Shown: positions 1 through 8,904 of the stretch, piece after piece
Layout of the letters: each line of letters opens with the position of its first letter
Numbering within the stretch: position 1 is the first letter of the stretch
NCBI RefSeq assembly: GCF_000013365.1
Contig: NC_007778.1
Span: 434,001-498,000, forward strand
Origin: Rhodopseudomonas palustris HaA2
GTDB lineage: Bacteria > Pseudomonadota > Alphaproteobacteria > Rhizobiales > Xanthobacteraceae
Length of the DNA: 64,000 nt
Reading direction: 5' to 3'
Position numbers and translations under genes: made by a program
Notes under the pieces: model-generated
Databases searched by the model: none
Seen by the model: only the letters and a program-made list of their open reading frames with translations
What the model was told of the DNA's origin: nothing

Positions 1-194
1 CTCTCCCGCAAGCAGGAGAGGGAGCGCGCCGTGCCTGTGGAGGGGCTACCGCCTCGTTCAAAGCTCGGAGCCCGGGCACGGGGCTGAGACATCACCATTT
101 CAATGCCGTGGCGTGTTTTATTCGATCCGGCACCCATTCTGGCACGGACGTCCCACCCGCACTGCCGGCTCCCTCTCCCGCTTGCGGGAGAGGG
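1..194. repeat. Intergenic GC-rich inverted repeats downstream of mnmG
   Basis: Two short palindromic units lie in the gene-free left edge (1-354). The first, at 1-24, is cut by the window edge. The second, at 171-194, has perfect 10-bp arms (CCCTCTCCCG / CGGGAGAGGG) around a 4-base loop and is followed by a TGGGGTGAGGG-type tail. The same family recurs between hslV and hslU. No coding frame is convincing here. The only other feature in the gap is the parS site at 328-345. Confidence 0.7.
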
Positions 195-327
195 CTGGGG
201 TGAGGGCGACGCGGGCACAGCGATTGTGTTCGATCACCCGGTGACCTCACCGGATGCCCAAGCCGGTCGATCGACGAGCTTCAAGGCGCCCAACGAGCCG
301 ATCCGGCCCCGCAAACGAGGCGGCGCG

Positions 328-345
328 CTGTTTCACGTGAAACAG
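328..345. other. parS: parS site 1 (ParB-binding centromere)
   Basis: This is a perfect 18-bp palindrome whose 16-bp core, TGTTTCACGTGAAACA at 329-344, equals the widely conserved bacterial parS consensus. It starts 10 bp beyond the mnmG stop codon. ParB spreads from such sites to organise and segregate the origin region. parA and parB often lie next to mnmG/rsmG, so they are probably just left of this window; that is inference. Confidence 0.9.
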
Positions 346-354
346 CGGCCTCGC

Positions 355-2235
355 CTAGCCTTCGCCGTCCACCACCGCCGGCCGCTTCCGCGCTTCTCGC
401 CGCAGATAGGCCGCCAGAATGCCGAGCGCCGCGGGGGTGATACCGTCCAGGCGACCCGCCTGCCCGACCGTGCGTGGCCGGTGCCGCTCCAGCCGGCCCC
501 GCGCCTCGTTCGACAGTCCGGGCACCTGCGCATAGTCGACATCGGTCAGCAGCAGGCCCTCATCGCGCCGGAACGCGGCGACGTCGGCGACCTGGCGCTC
601 CAGATAGACGGCATACTTGGCGTCGATCTCGACATGCCCGGCGATCGACGGCGAAACCGCCGCCAGTTCCGGCCAGATCGCCCTCACCTGCGGCCATTCG
701 ATCTCCGGATAGGACAGCAGATCGAACGCCGAGCGCCGCTGGCCGTCGCGATTGAGCGACAGCCCATGCCTGGCCGCCTCGTTCGGCGTGATCGCCAGCG
801 ACTGCGCCAGCGCCTTGGCCTCGGCCAGCGCCGCCATTTTGCCGCGGTGGAACGCCGCCCGCTCCGTCCCGACGCAGCCCAGCGCCAGACCCTTGTCGGT
901 CAGCCGCTGATCGGCATTGTCGGCCCGCAGCGTCAGGCGATACTCCGCCCGGGAAGTGAACATCCGGTACGGCTCGGAGATACCGCGGGTCACCAGATCG
1001 TCGATCATCACCCCGAGATAGCCGTCGGCGCGGTCGAACACGACGCCCTCGCCGCCGCCGGCCGCCAGCGCCGCGTTCAACCCGGCGACCAGGCCCTGCG
1101 CCGCGGCCTCTTCATAGCCGGTGGTGCCGTTGATCTGGCCGGCCAGATACAGCCCGCGCAACCGCTTGGTCTGCAACGTCGGCTCCAGCTCGCGCGGATC
1201 GACATGATCGTATTCGATCGCATAGCCCGGCCGCAGCATCACGGTGCGCTCCAGGCCCGGGATCGTGGCCAGGATCGCGCGCTGCACCTCTTCGGGCAGC
1301 GAGGTCGAGATCCCGTTGGGATAGACGGTCGGATCGTCGAGCCCTTCCGGCTCGAGGAAGATCTGGTGGCCGTCGCGGTCGCCGAATTTGACGATCTTGT
1401 CCTCGATCGACGGGCAATAGCGCGGCCCCGACGACTGGATCTGCCCGGAATACATCGGCGAGCGATGCACATTGGCGCGGATCACCTCGTGGGTCGCGGG
1501 CAGCGTCCGGGTGATGCCGCATTCGATCTGCGGCGTGGTGATCGCCGGCGTCAGCACCGAGAACGGCTCCGGCGGATCGTCGCCGGGCTGCATCTCGACC
1601 GCGCCCCAGTCGATGGTGCGGCCGTCGAGCCGCGGCGGCGTCCCGGTCTTGAGGCGGCCGAGCGCGAGACCCAGCGCCTCGAACGAGGCCGACAGCCCGA
1701 GCGCCGGCGCCTCATCGATCCGGCCGGCCGGCCAGCACTGTTCGCCGAGATGGATCAGCCCGCGCAAAAAGGTGCCGGTGGTGATGACGACCGCGCCGGC
1801 CACAAGCTCGCGGCCGTCAGCCAGACGAATCCCGGTGACCCGGCCCGCCTCGTTCAGCAGCGTGTCCGCCTCGCCCTCGATCACGCGGAGATTGGCGGTG
1901 GCGCGGATCGCGGCCTGCATCGCGGCGGCGTAGAGCTTGCGGTCGGCCTGGGCGCGCGGTCCGCGCACCGCCGGGCCCTTGCGCCGGTTCAGCATCCGGA
2001 ACTGGATGCCGCCGGCATCGGCCACCCGGCCCATCAGCCCGTCCAGCGCGTCGACTTCGCGAACCAGATGCCCCTTGCCGAGACCGCCGATCGCCGGATT
2101 GCACGACATCGCGCCGACAGTGGCGAAGCGATGCGTCACCAGCGCGGTGGCGGCGCCGAGCCGCGCCGCTGCAGCCGCGGCTTCGCAGCCGGCATGGCCG
2201 CCGCCAATGACGATGACATCGTAGGAATTGCGCAT
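355..2235 (-). CDS. mnmG: tRNA uridine-5-carboxymethylaminomethyl modification enzyme MnmG (GidA)
   Basis: FAD-dependent subunit of the MnmE-MnmG complex, which installs the cmnm5 group on wobble uridine 34 of certain tRNAs using methylene-tetrahydrofolate and glycine. The 626-residue length is normal for the family. The N-terminus carries the dinucleotide-binding motif [12 protein letters not shown] (residues 9-20), followed by the GidA signature [18 protein letters not shown] and, further on, [12 protein letters not shown]. The C-terminus ends in the helical [12 protein letters not shown] region used for MnmE contact. The ATG at 2235 begins [13 protein letters not shown], the usual start. 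Its partner mnmE is upstream on the same strand but separated by about 640 bp of non-coding DNA with two parS sites, so the two genes probably have separate promoters. Confidence 0.97.
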   Translation of the reverse strand: MRNSYDVIVIGGGHAGCEAAAAAARLGAATALVTHRFATVGAMSCNPAIGGLGKGHLVREVDALDGLMGRVADAGGIQFRMLNRRKGPAVRGPRAQADRKLYAAAMQAAIRATANLRVIEGEADTLLNEAGRVTGIRLADGRELVAGAVVITTGTFLRGLIHLGEQCWPAGRIDEAPALGLSASFEALGLALGRLKTGTPPRLDGRTIDWGAVEMQPGDDPPEPFSVLTPAITTPQIECGITRTLPATHEVIRANVHRSPMYSGQIQSSGPRYCPSIEDKIVKFGDRDGHQIFLEPEGLDDPTVYPNGISTSLPEEVQRAILATIPGLERTVMLRPGYAIEYDHVDPRELEPTLQTKRLRGLYLAGQINGTTGYEEAAAQGLVAGLNAALAAGGGEGVVFDRADGYLGVMIDDLVTRGISEPYRMFTSRAEYRLTLRADNADQRLTDKGLALGCVGTERAAFHRGKMAALAEAKALAQSLAITPNEAARHGLSLNRDGQRRSAFDLLSYPEIEWPQVRAIWPELAAVSPSIAGHVEIDAKYAVYLERQVADVAAFRRDEGLLLTDVDYAQVPGLSNEARGRLERHRPRTVGQAGRLDGITPAALGILAAYLRREARKRPAVVDGEG

Positions 2236-2289
2236 GGCCGGCTTGTAGCGCAGCTTTTCCCGGCTTTGAAGCGGTATTGGATTCGGCCG

Positions 2290-2305
2290 TGTTTCACGTG
2301 AAACG
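2290..2305. other. parS: parS site 2 (15 of 16 matches)
   Basis: The sequence TGTTTCACGTGAAACG differs from the parS consensus only at its last base. It lies 55 bp upstream of the mnmG start codon, so ParB bound here could also affect mnmG transcription (inference). Confidence 0.85.
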
Positions 2306-2510
2306 CGAGTGCGTTGGTCTCCGGGAATCAGCCCCGGCGACGCGCCTCGTCACCACAGCACAACGCCTTGGTGAGGAGGCGCGAAGCGCCGTCTCGAACC
2401 ATGGGCGGACGGGAATGGGTCGCCCTCCTTCGAGAGGCCCGGCTTCGCCGGGCTCCTCAGAACGCTTCATCGACTGATTGAAGGAATGCGGCCTTCTCGC
2501 GTGCAGAGTT

Positions 2511-2625
2511 GTCATCCTGAGTGCGCGCGTAGCGCGCCTCGAAGGATGCGGCCCAGGCGCCTGCGGCTCATCCTTCGAGGCCGCCGCGCCGCGCACAGCG
2601 CGGCCCGGCGGCACCTCAGGATGAC
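2511..2625. repeat. Palindromic intergenic repeat, family A, copy 1
   Basis: This unit starts GTCATCCTGA and ends with the inverted arm CACCTCAGGATGAC. Internal arms (CCTCGAAGGATG / CATCCTTCGAGG) surround a GC-rich core. Flanking sequence shared with copy 3 (CGACTGATT on the left, GATTCCATCAAAA on the right) suggests that the full element spans roughly 2461-2665. It lies in the 640-bp gap between mnmE and mnmG. No protein-coding potential is convincing. Confidence 0.8.
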
Positions 2626-2727
2626 GGCGGCATTTGGTCGCGAGCGCTGATTCCATCAAAACCGCTCCAGATGACGATTCAATTTCATGTCAGGGTCAAA
2701 CTGCTGCAAGCAATCGACGCGCAAGGC

Positions 2728-2745
2728 TTGTTTCACGTGAAACAA
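2728..2745. other. parS: parS site 3 (perfect)
   Basis: An 18-bp perfect palindrome with the exact 16-bp parS core at 2729-2744, between the family A repeat and the 3' end of mnmE. Together with sites 1 and 2 it makes three parS sites within 2.4 kb, as expected for an origin-proximal centromere. Confidence 0.9.
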
Positions 2746-2841
2746 TCCCGGCAGCGGCCCACGGCGCAGCCATCGCCAGATCGCAGTCGAAATCCGGTTT
2801 CGGCCTGCCGGTCGGGCTTCGATCGGAACCTATCAAGAAAT

Positions 2842-2865
2842 GAATATATTTATATTTATATATTC
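2842..2865. other. AT-only hairpin-forming element
   Basis: Arms GAATATAT (2842-2849) and ATATATTC (2858-2865) flank an 8-base A/T loop, giving 24 bp that are almost pure A/T in a very GC-rich region. It lies 10 bp past the mnmE stop codon. It could be a weak transcription end for mnmE or an easily melted site near parS. The sequence does not decide between these. Confidence 0.5.
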
Positions 2866-2874
2866 TCGACAATC

Positions 2875-4257
2875 TCACTTGCCGATGCAGAACCGGCCAA
2901 AGATCTCGCCGAGCACGTCTTCGACATCGACCCGGCCGAGCAGCCGCCCCAGCGCTCCCGCAGCCAGCCTGAGTTCCTCCGCAACCAACTCCGGTGCCAA
3001 GCCCACAGTCATGCTGCACCGCAGCATGACCTCGGCCTGTTGCAGCAAAAGCCGATGCCGCTCCCGGCTGATCACCGCGGCCTCCCCGCTCGCCGCAAAA
3101 TACTGCGCAGCGAATCCCGCCAGCGCCTCGACCATATCGCCGACGCCATCGCCCCGCTTCGCCGAAATCCCAAACGCTTCCCTTGCGGCAACGTTGCCTT
3201 CGGTTTGCCACAGGTTTGCCGCAAGACCCGCGCCGCCAGAATCGGCTCCAACGGTATCGGCCTGCGGCACCAAATCGATCTTGTTCCGCACCCGCCAGAC
3301 TGGCGCCGAGCCCTCGACCGCTACGTCGATCGCCTCATCCGCGCCGAGCCACAACACCAGGTCCGCCTCCGCGGCTCGCGCCTTCGCCCGGCGCACGCCC
3401 TCCTGCTCGACCGAATCCTCGCTCTCACGAATCCCCGCAGTGTCGATCAACGTCACCGGATAACCGCCGAGATCGAGCTGCACCTCGATCACATCACGCG
3501 TCGTGCCGGCATGCGGCGACACGATCGCGACCTCGCGGCGCGCCAGACGATTGATCAGCGTCGATTTGCCGACATTCGGCGGCCCCGCGATCGCGACCAC
3601 CAGCCCGTCCCGCAGCCGTTCGCTTTTGCCCTGTGCCGCAAGCACTTCTGCAATCTCGCCGTGCAGCGTCGCGATCGTCCGCAGCGCCGGCGCCATCAGC
3701 TCGCCCTGCACGTCGCCTTCGTCGGCGAAATCGATCCCGGCCTCGATCAGTGCCAGCGCCTCGATGATCTGCGCCCGCCATCGCCGCGCCCTGTCGCCGA
3801 GCAGACCGCCGAGCTGCCGCACCGCGAGCCGTCGCTGCGCCTCGGTGTCGGCGTGAATCAGATCGTCGAGCCCTTCGGCTTCGGTGAGATCGAGCTTGCC
3901 GTTCTCGAATGCGCGCCGCGTGAACTCGCCCGGCTCCGCCGGCCGCACATCGTCGAAGGAAGCCAAAGCCTTGACCAACGCGGCCAGCACCGCGCGGCCG
4001 CCATGGATGTGAAACTCGGCCACATCCTCGCCGGTCGCGCTCGCCGGCGCGGCGAACCACAGCACCACGGCGTCGTCGATAAGCTCATGATTTACATCGC
4101 GAATCCGAACCCGCCGCACAGTCCGCGGCGGCGGCAATGCCCCCGTCAGCGCGGCCAGCACGTCCCTGGCGCGCGCGCCCGACACCCGCACGATCGCCAG
4201 CGCCGACGGCAGCCGGCCGGACGCGAGGGCGAAGATGGTCTGGTCGTTCGGATGCAT
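2875..4257 (-). CDS. mnmE: tRNA modification GTPase MnmE (TrmE)
   Basis: GTPase partner of MnmG in wobble-uridine modification. The N-terminal tetrahydrofolate-binding domain carries [13 protein letters not shown] and [20 protein letters not shown]. The G domain follows, with P-loop GPPNVGKST (residues 225-233) and DTAGIRES as switch II. The protein ends in CIGK, the C-terminal cysteine motif essential for activity. I chose the ATG at 4257 ([11 protein letters not shown]), giving 460 residues; a longer frame reaches 4305 but adds 16 atypical residues. It follows rho on the same strand, beyond a rho-proximal terminator hairpin, so it probably has its own promoter in the short gap. Confidence 0.96.
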   Translation of the reverse strand: MHPNDQTIFALASGRLPSALAIVRVSGARARDVLAALTGALPPPRTVRRVRIRDVNHELIDDAVVLWFAAPASATGEDVAEFHIHGGRAVLAALVKALASFDDVRPAEPGEFTRRAFENGKLDLTEAEGLDDLIHADTEAQRRLAVRQLGGLLGDRARRWRAQIIEALALIEAGIDFADEGDVQGELMAPALRTIATLHGEIAEVLAAQGKSERLRDGLVVAIAGPPNVGKSTLINRLARREVAIVSPHAGTTRDVIEVQLDLGGYPVTLIDTAGIRESEDSVEQEGVRRAKARAAEADLVLWLGADEAIDVAVEGSAPVWRVRNKIDLVPQADTVGADSGGAGLAANLWQTEGNVAAREAFGISAKRGDGVGDMVEALAGFAAQYFAASGEAAVISRERHRLLLQQAEVMLRCSMTVGLAPELVAEELRLAAGALGRLLGRVDVEDVLGEIFGRFCIGK

Positions 4258-4310
4258 CGGTCTGTCTTGCCGAGTGCCACCGTCCGACGCAACGCTCAAT
4301 CGCACGCAGC

Positions 4311-4337
4311 AAAAAGGGCGCCCGTTTCGGGGCGCCC
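4311..4337 (-). terminator. Intrinsic terminator of rho
   Basis: On the minus strand an 8-bp perfect stem, GGGCGCCC at 4337-4330 and 4323-4316, encloses a 6-base loop and runs straight into five T residues (4315-4311). It begins 29 bp past the rho stop codon and 54 bp before the mnmE start. This is the clearest factor-independent terminator in the window, and it belongs to the gene that encodes the factor-dependent terminator protein. Confidence 0.85.
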
Positions 4338-4365
4338 TCGCAGACTTGCTTCCAACCGCGGTCGA

Positions 4366-5631
4366 TCAGGTGTTCATCGACTCGAAGAATTCGGCGTTGT
4401 TCTTGGTGTTGCGCAGCTTGTCGAGCAGGAAGTCGATCGCGTCCATGGTGCCCATCGGATTGAGGATGCGGCGCAGCACGTACATCTTCTTCAAGAGTTG
4501 CGGATCGGTGATCAGCTCTTCCTTGCGGGTGCCGGAGCGCGAGATGTCTATCGCCGGGAAGGTGCGCTTGTCCGAGACCTTGCGGTCGAGGATCAGTTCG
4601 CTGTTACCCGTGCCCTTGAACTCTTCGAAGATCACTTCGTCCATGCGCGAGCCGGTATCGACCAGCGCGGTGGCGATGATGGTGAGCGAGCCGCCCTCTT
4701 CGATGTTGCGCGCGGCGCCGAAAAAGCGCTTCGGCCGCTGCAGCGCATTGGCGTCGACGCCGCCGGTCAGCACCTTGCCGGAGGACGGCACCACCGTGTT
4801 GTAGGCGCGGCCCAGACGCGTGATCGAGTCGAGCAGGATGACGACGTCGCGGCCGTGTTCGACCAGCCGCTTGGCCTTCTCGATCACCATCTCGGCGACC
4901 TGGACGTGGCGCACCGCGGGTTCGTCGAAGGTCGAGGACACCACCTCGCCCTTCACCGAGCGCTGCATGTCGGTGACTTCTTCCGGCCGCTCGTCGATCA
5001 GCAGCACGATCAGATAGCATTCCGGATGATTGGCGGTGATCGAATGCGCGATGTTCTGCATCAGCACGGTCTTGCCTGTGCGCGGCGGCGCCACGATCAG
5101 CGCGCGCTGACCCTTGCCGATCGGCGCCACGATGTCGATCACCCGCGCCGACAGATCCTTGCGGGTCGGATCGTCGATCTCGAGCCGGAAGCGCTCGTCC
5201 GGAAACAGCGGCGTCAGATTGTCGAAATTGACCTTGTGCTTGGACTTCTCGGGGTCCTCGAAGTTCAGCGTATTGACCTTGAGCAGCGCGAAGTAGCGTT
5301 CGCCTTCCTTCGGACTGCGGATGTGGCCCTCGATGGTGTCGCCGGTGCGCAGGCCAAAACGGCGGATCTGGGACGGCGAAACGTAGATGTCGTCCGGACC
5401 CGGCAAATAGTTGGCATCGGGCGAACGCAGGAAGCCGAAGCCGTCGGACAGAACCTCGACGACGCCTTCACCGATGATATCGGTTTCCTTGGCCGACAGT
5501 TGCTTCAGGCAGGCGAACATCAGCTCCTGCTTGCGCATCGTGCTGGCATTCTCGACCCCCAGCTCTTCGGCGAACGAGACGAGCTCGGCCGGCGTCTTGG
5601 CCTTGAGGTCTGAAAGTTTCATTTCCCGCAT
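4366..5631 (-). CDS. rho: Transcription termination factor Rho
   Basis: Hexameric RNA-dependent ATPase that terminates untranslated transcripts. The N-terminal Rho-N helical domain ([20 protein letters not shown]) is followed by the cold-shock-like RNA-binding domain ([35 protein letters not shown]). The RecA-type motor has Walker [12 protein letters not shown], the DERPEEVTD loop, and the Q/R-loop segment [14 protein letters not shown]. The ATG at 5631 ([12 protein letters not shown]) gives 421 residues, matching the usual alphaproteobacterial length; the open frame to 5745 adds 38 non-homologous residues. It is followed by its own intrinsic terminator at 4311-4337. The gene is expected to be essential. 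Confidence 0.97.
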   Translation of the reverse strand: MREMKLSDLKAKTPAELVSFAEELGVENASTMRKQELMFACLKQLSAKETDIIGEGVVEVLSDGFGFLRSPDANYLPGPDDIYVSPSQIRRFGLRTGDTIEGHIRSPKEGERYFALLKVNTLNFEDPEKSKHKVNFDNLTPLFPDERFRLEIDDPTRKDLSARVIDIVAPIGKGQRALIVAPPRTGKTVLMQNIAHSITANHPECYLIVLLIDERPEEVTDMQRSVKGEVVSSTFDEPAVRHVQVAEMVIEKAKRLVEHGRDVVILLDSITRLGRAYNTVVPSSGKVLTGGVDANALQRPKRFFGAARNIEEGGSLTIIATALVDTGSRMDEVIFEEFKGTGNSELILDRKVSDKRTFPAIDISRSGTRKEELITDPQLLKKMYVLRRILNPMGTMDAIDFLLDKLRNTKNNAEFFESMNT

Positions 5632-5906
5632 TGGGATGGTCCTGTGGAATAAAACCGAGAGAGGGGATTCGTCAGCGGAAGAGAGCGGGGGACTGGAAAA
5701 TACAGAGAGGCCGCAGGTCTTCGGGTCGATGACGTCTTTGAGCAAGGAAGGTGCGGAGAGGCTTCAAACCCGATGCGGCGGCCGGTTCAAACAAAACCAG
5801 ATCGCAACCACATTCGCCTGCTTTTAGGTGGGACAGCCGAACTATAGAAAATCGTCAGGCCGCACGCAAGGCGTTCAGTGTCCCGCCATCGCCCGATTTT
5901 TCGCCA

Positions 5907-6347
5907 TCAGAACGGCTTGACGATCACAAAGATCACTGCGGCGATCATCAGAACCGTGGGTATCTCGTTGATCACCCGATAGAATTTATGTGTCCGCGTG
6001 TTCCGGTCTGCGGCGAAATCGCGCACGTAGCGCCCCAGCATCAGGTGGATCACCGTCATCAGCACCACCGCGCCGAGCTTGGCGTGAAACCAGCCGGAGG
6101 TGAAATAGCTCTGCTCCCAGGCGATCACCAGGCCGGCGGCCCAGGCGACCATCATGGCCGGATTCATGATCGCCTTGTACAGCCGGCGTTCCATGATCTT
6201 GAAGGTCTCGGACTGAACCGAGCCGATCTCTGCGCTGCAGTGGTAGACGAACAGCCGCGGCATGTAGAGCATTCCGGCCATCCACGAGATCACCGCGACG
6301 ACGTGCAGGGTCTTCACCCAAAGATAGATATCGGTCCAGTCGATCAT
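5907..6347 (-). CDS. hemJ: Protoporphyrinogen oxidase HemJ-like membrane protein
   Basis: Small membrane protein of the HemJ family (formerly UPF0093), which oxidises protoporphyrinogen IX to protoporphyrin IX late in haem and bacteriochlorophyll synthesis. The 146-residue product, starting MIDWTDIYLWVKTLHV at 6347, has four hydrophobic segments and the conserved early histidine in KTLHVVAVISWMAGMLYMPRLFVYH. The longer frame to 6464 runs into the upstream non-coding gap and was rejected. In many alphaproteobacteria hemJ sits with hemE/hemH and rho on the left side of the replication origin, as here. The gene points away from PPSR. Confidence 0.88.
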   Translation of the reverse strand: MIDWTDIYLWVKTLHVVAVISWMAGMLYMPRLFVYHCSAEIGSVQSETFKIMERRLYKAIMNPAMMVAWAAGLVIAWEQSYFTSGWFHAKLGAVVLMTVIHLMLGRYVRDFAADRNTRTHKFYRVINEIPTVLMIAAVIFVIVKPF

Positions 6348-6461
6348 CGGTCGCCCCACCGGCCGCGCGGAATTCCAGAGCCGATCTGGAACGCACCGCC
6401 CGCACAGCGCGTTACTCGAATGCGCGATCACGGAGTTTTCCGCAAGCTCCACTCCTCTAAA

Positions 6462-6790
6462 CAATATTTATAGATTCTTAGGGTTTGAGTCGTAGTGTCG
6501 GGGGATTGTGCCGGCGCAACAGACGCTGCGGCTTGTCCTTGCACCATCCACATGTGCACAGCCCAGGGCGATGTCTGCCTGAAACGGCTTGGACCTTTGA
6601 ACACGGGCGCTCGCGCCGTGATCCGGTCTCTTTATCAAGAGACAAATCCACATTCACCCGCTAACCTCGACACCATCCCGTGACGATTTCCTCACCCGAG
6701 GCCTGTGAAGAAAAAACCGGGTTATCCCGCCCGTGCCGGCCGCGGGGCCGCCATCCGGCGGCTTTCGCCCCGTTGTTCACAGGATACACA
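6462..6790. other. oriC: Candidate chromosomal replication origin (Cori-like hemJ-PPSR gap)
   Basis: The gap from 6348 to 6795 has no convincing gene and is the only point in the first 9 kb where transcription direction diverges. It contains an A/T-rich patch at 6462-6480 and four same-strand DnaA-box-like 9-mers: CCATCCACA (6544), AAATCCACA (6644), TTGTTCACA (6773, one mismatch to TTWTNCACA) and GGATACACA (6782). In Caulobacter and rhizobia the chromosome origin is mapped next to the PPSR homologue (RP001/DUF299) on the hemE side, which is this position. The nearby parS cluster supports it. The boxes are individually imperfect, so this is inference. Confidence 0.5.
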
Positions 6791-6795
6791 GGGTC

Positions 6796-7638
6796 ATGAT
6801 GCTGACCGACGGCAGCTATTTTCATCTCCATCTGGTGTCCGACTCGACCGGCGAAACCTTGATCACGGTGTCCCGCGCGGTCGCGGCGCAATACGCCAAT
6901 GTCAATGCGGTGGAGCACGTCTACCCGCTGGTGCGCAGCCAGAAGCAGCTCGACCGCGTGCTGCAGGAGATCGAGGAATCGCCCGGCATCGTGCTGTTCA
7001 CCCTGCTGGAGGGTGAACTGGTTGCCCGGCTCGAAGCCAAGTGCCAGGAGATCAACAGCCCGAGCCTGTCGATCATCGGCCCGGTGATGCAATTGTTCGA
7101 GGCCTATCTCGGCGCCTCCACCACCGGCCGGGTCGGCGCGCAGCACACTTTGAACGCCGAATATTTCAAGCGCATCGACGCGCTGAACTACTCGATGATG
7201 CACGACGACGGCCAGCATGTCGAAGGCCTCGAAGAGGCCGATGTGGTGCTGGTCGGTGTATCGCGCACCTCGAAGACGCCGACCTCGATCTATCTCGCCA
7301 ATCGCGGCATTCGCACCGCCAACGTGCCGCTGGTCGCCGGGATACCAATTCCGCATCAGCTCGAAACCCTGAAGAAGCCGCTGGTGGTCAGCCTGCACGC
7401 CTCGCCCGAACGGCTGATCCAGGTCCGGCAGAACCGGCTGCTCAGCCTCGGCGCCGGCGCCGGCAACGATTCCTATATCGACCGCCAGTCCGTCACCGAC
7501 GAGGTGTTGCTGGCGCGCAAGCTCAGCGCCAAATACGGCTGGTCGCTGCTCGACGTCACCCGTCGGTCGATCGAGGAGACCGCGGCCGCGATCATGAAGC
7601 TGCTCGCCGATCGGCAACGCCAGAGGATGTCCGAATGA
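6796..7638 (+). CDS. Putative pyruvate, water dikinase / pyruvate phosphate dikinase regulatory protein (PPSR, DUF299)
   Basis: Bifunctional ADP-dependent kinase and phosphate-dependent phosphorylase of the PPSR/RP family, which switches PEP synthase or PPDK off and on by threonine phosphorylation. Family signatures are [10 protein letters not shown] near the start, the P-loop-like [18 protein letters not shown], and the central MMHDDGQ segment. The ATG at 6796 (next ATG at 6799) gives [16 protein letters not shown]; an upstream frame to 6733 lies in the presumed origin and was dropped. Its stop overlaps the maf start by ATGA, so ppsR-maf-coaE-dnaQ form a run of same-strand, closely packed genes. 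Confidence 0.9.
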   Translation: MMLTDGSYFHLHLVSDSTGETLITVSRAVAAQYANVNAVEHVYPLVRSQKQLDRVLQEIEESPGIVLFTLLEGELVARLEAKCQEINSPSLSIIGPVMQLFEAYLGASTTGRVGAQHTLNAEYFKRIDALNYSMMHDDGQHVEGLEEADVVLVGVSRTSKTPTSIYLANRGIRTANVPLVAGIPIPHQLETLKKPLVVSLHASPERLIQVRQNRLLSLGAGAGNDSYIDRQSVTDEVLLARKLSAKYGWSLLDVTRRSIEETAAAIMKLLADRQRQRMSE

Positions 7639-8243
7639 CGCTGTGGCTCGGCCCCGGGCCGCTGGTGCTGGCCTCGCAGAGCCGCGCCCGGCAGGCGCTG
7701 TTGAGCAATGCCGGGATTCCGTTCGACGCGATCCCGGCCGACATCGACGAGCGCGGCATCGCCAAAGCTTCCGGCCTGTCGGCGCCCGGCGAGATCGCCG
7801 CGCTGCTGGCGCAGGAGAAGGCCGCGTTCGTCTCGAATCATCACCCCGGCCGCCTGGTGCTCGGCGCCGACCAGACGCTGGCGCTGGGTGCGCGCGGCTT
7901 CAACAAGCCGGCCGACCGCAATGAGGCGGCAAAGCAATTGCGCGAACTCGCCGGCCGCCGCCACGAGCTCCATGCCGCGATCGCCCTGGTGCGCAACGGC
8001 GTCACGCTGTTCGCCGATGTGTCGATCGCCCGGATGACGATGCGGCCGTTGAACGATGAGGAGATCGCCGCCTATCTCGACCTGGCCGGCGACAAGGCGA
8101 CATCGAGCGTCGGCGGCTATCAGGTCGAGGGTCTCGGCGTGCATCTGTTCGACGGCATCCACGGCGACCATTTCACCATTCTGGGCCTGCCGCTGTTGCC
8201 CTTGCTCGGCTTTCTGCGTAGCCAGAAACTGCTGGCGTTCTGA
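7635..8243 (+). CDS. maf: Maf-family nucleoside triphosphate pyrophosphatase
   Basis: Predicted house-cleaning pyrophosphatase that hydrolyses dTTP/UTP or modified nucleotides to monophosphates. The 202-residue product has the Maf opening [19 protein letters not shown], the catalytic-base segment LVLGADQTL and the late motif [37 protein letters not shown]. The start ATG at 7635 overlaps the PPSR stop (ATGA), implying translational coupling. The fold assignment is firm; the exact substrate is not readable from sequence. Confidence 0.92.
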   Translation: MTLWLGPGPLVLASQSRARQALLSNAGIPFDAIPADIDERGIAKASGLSAPGEIAALLAQEKAAFVSNHHPGRLVLGADQTLALGARGFNKPADRNEAAKQLRELAGRRHELHAAIALVRNGVTLFADVSIARMTMRPLNDEEIAAYLDLAGDKATSSVGGYQVEGLGVHLFDGIHGDHFTILGLPLLPLLGFLRSQKLLAF

Positions 8244-8273
8244 CGAGAGCCGGCCAAAAAGCGGAGGGGCGGA

Positions 8274-8873
8274 ATGCTGGTACTCGGGCTCACCGGGTCG
8301 ATCGGAATGGGGAAATCCACCACCGCGAAGCTGTTCGGGGAGGCCGGGGTGCCGGTCTACGACGCCGACGCCACCGTGCATCAGATCTACGAAGGCGAAG
8401 CGGTGCCGGCGATCGAAGCGGCGTTTCCAGGCACCACGGTCGACGGCAAGGTCGACCGCGCGCTGTTGTCGGAGAAGGTCGTGCATGATTCCGATGCGAT
8501 GAAGCGGCTGGAGCAAATCGTGCATCCGATGCTGCGCAGCCATCACCAGAACTTCCTCGACGACGCCGAGGCCTCCGGCGCACCGGTCGCGGTGGTCGAT
8601 GTGCCGCTGCTGTTCGAAACCGGCGGCGAGAAGCGGGTCGATGCGGTCGTCGTCGTCACCACCTCGCCCGAGGTGCAGCGCGAGCGAATCCTGGCGCGTG
8701 AGAACATGACTCCCGAAAAGCTCGACGCCATCCTGGCGCGGCAGATGCCCGACGCCGAAAAGCGCCGGCGCGCGGATTTCGTGGTGGATACCTCGCACGG
8801 ACTCGATCCGGTGCGCGCGCAGATCCGCGAAATCCTCGACGCGGCTGCTAGGATGCCTCGCCGGCGGCCGTGA
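8274..8873 (+). CDS. coaE: Dephospho-CoA kinase
   Basis: Last step of coenzyme A synthesis, phosphorylating the 3' hydroxyl of dephospho-CoA with ATP. The P-loop [17 protein letters not shown] lies at residues 5-21, followed by the substrate motif [14 protein letters not shown] and the [11 protein letters not shown] segment with the lid and CoA-binding region behind it. The 199-residue length is standard. It lies 30 bp after maf and 31 bp before dnaQ, so it is probably part of the same transcript. A second CoA gene, coaA, is 11 kb away after the his operon. Confidence 0.95.
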   Translation: MLVLGLTGSIGMGKSTTAKLFGEAGVPVYDADATVHQIYEGEAVPAIEAAFPGTTVDGKVDRALLSEKVVHDSDAMKRLEQIVHPMLRSHHQNFLDDAEASGAPVAVVDVPLLFETGGEKRVDAVVVVTTSPEVQRERILARENMTPEKLDAILARQMPDAEKRRRADFVVDTSHGLDPVRAQIREILDAAARMPRRRP

Positions 8874-8904
8874 TTCGCCGGCGACAACCGGCGGCCCTTC
8901 TGCA

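Noticed and set aside
103-2301. 732-codon open frame opposite mnmG
   Set aside because: It is a shadow frame kept open by high GC at codon position 3 of mnmG. The translation is Arg/Gln/Asp-rich with no family, and mnmG on the other strand is certain.
2294-2659. 121-codon frame in the mnmG upstream gap
   Set aside because: It translates the palindromic repeat and parS flank. The composition follows the repeat, with no ribosome site or known family.
2671-5613. 980-codon open frame opposite mnmE and rho
   Set aside because: It runs through two well-defined antisense genes and a terminator, with low-complexity Arg/His/Asp-rich composition. No start signal or family is visible.
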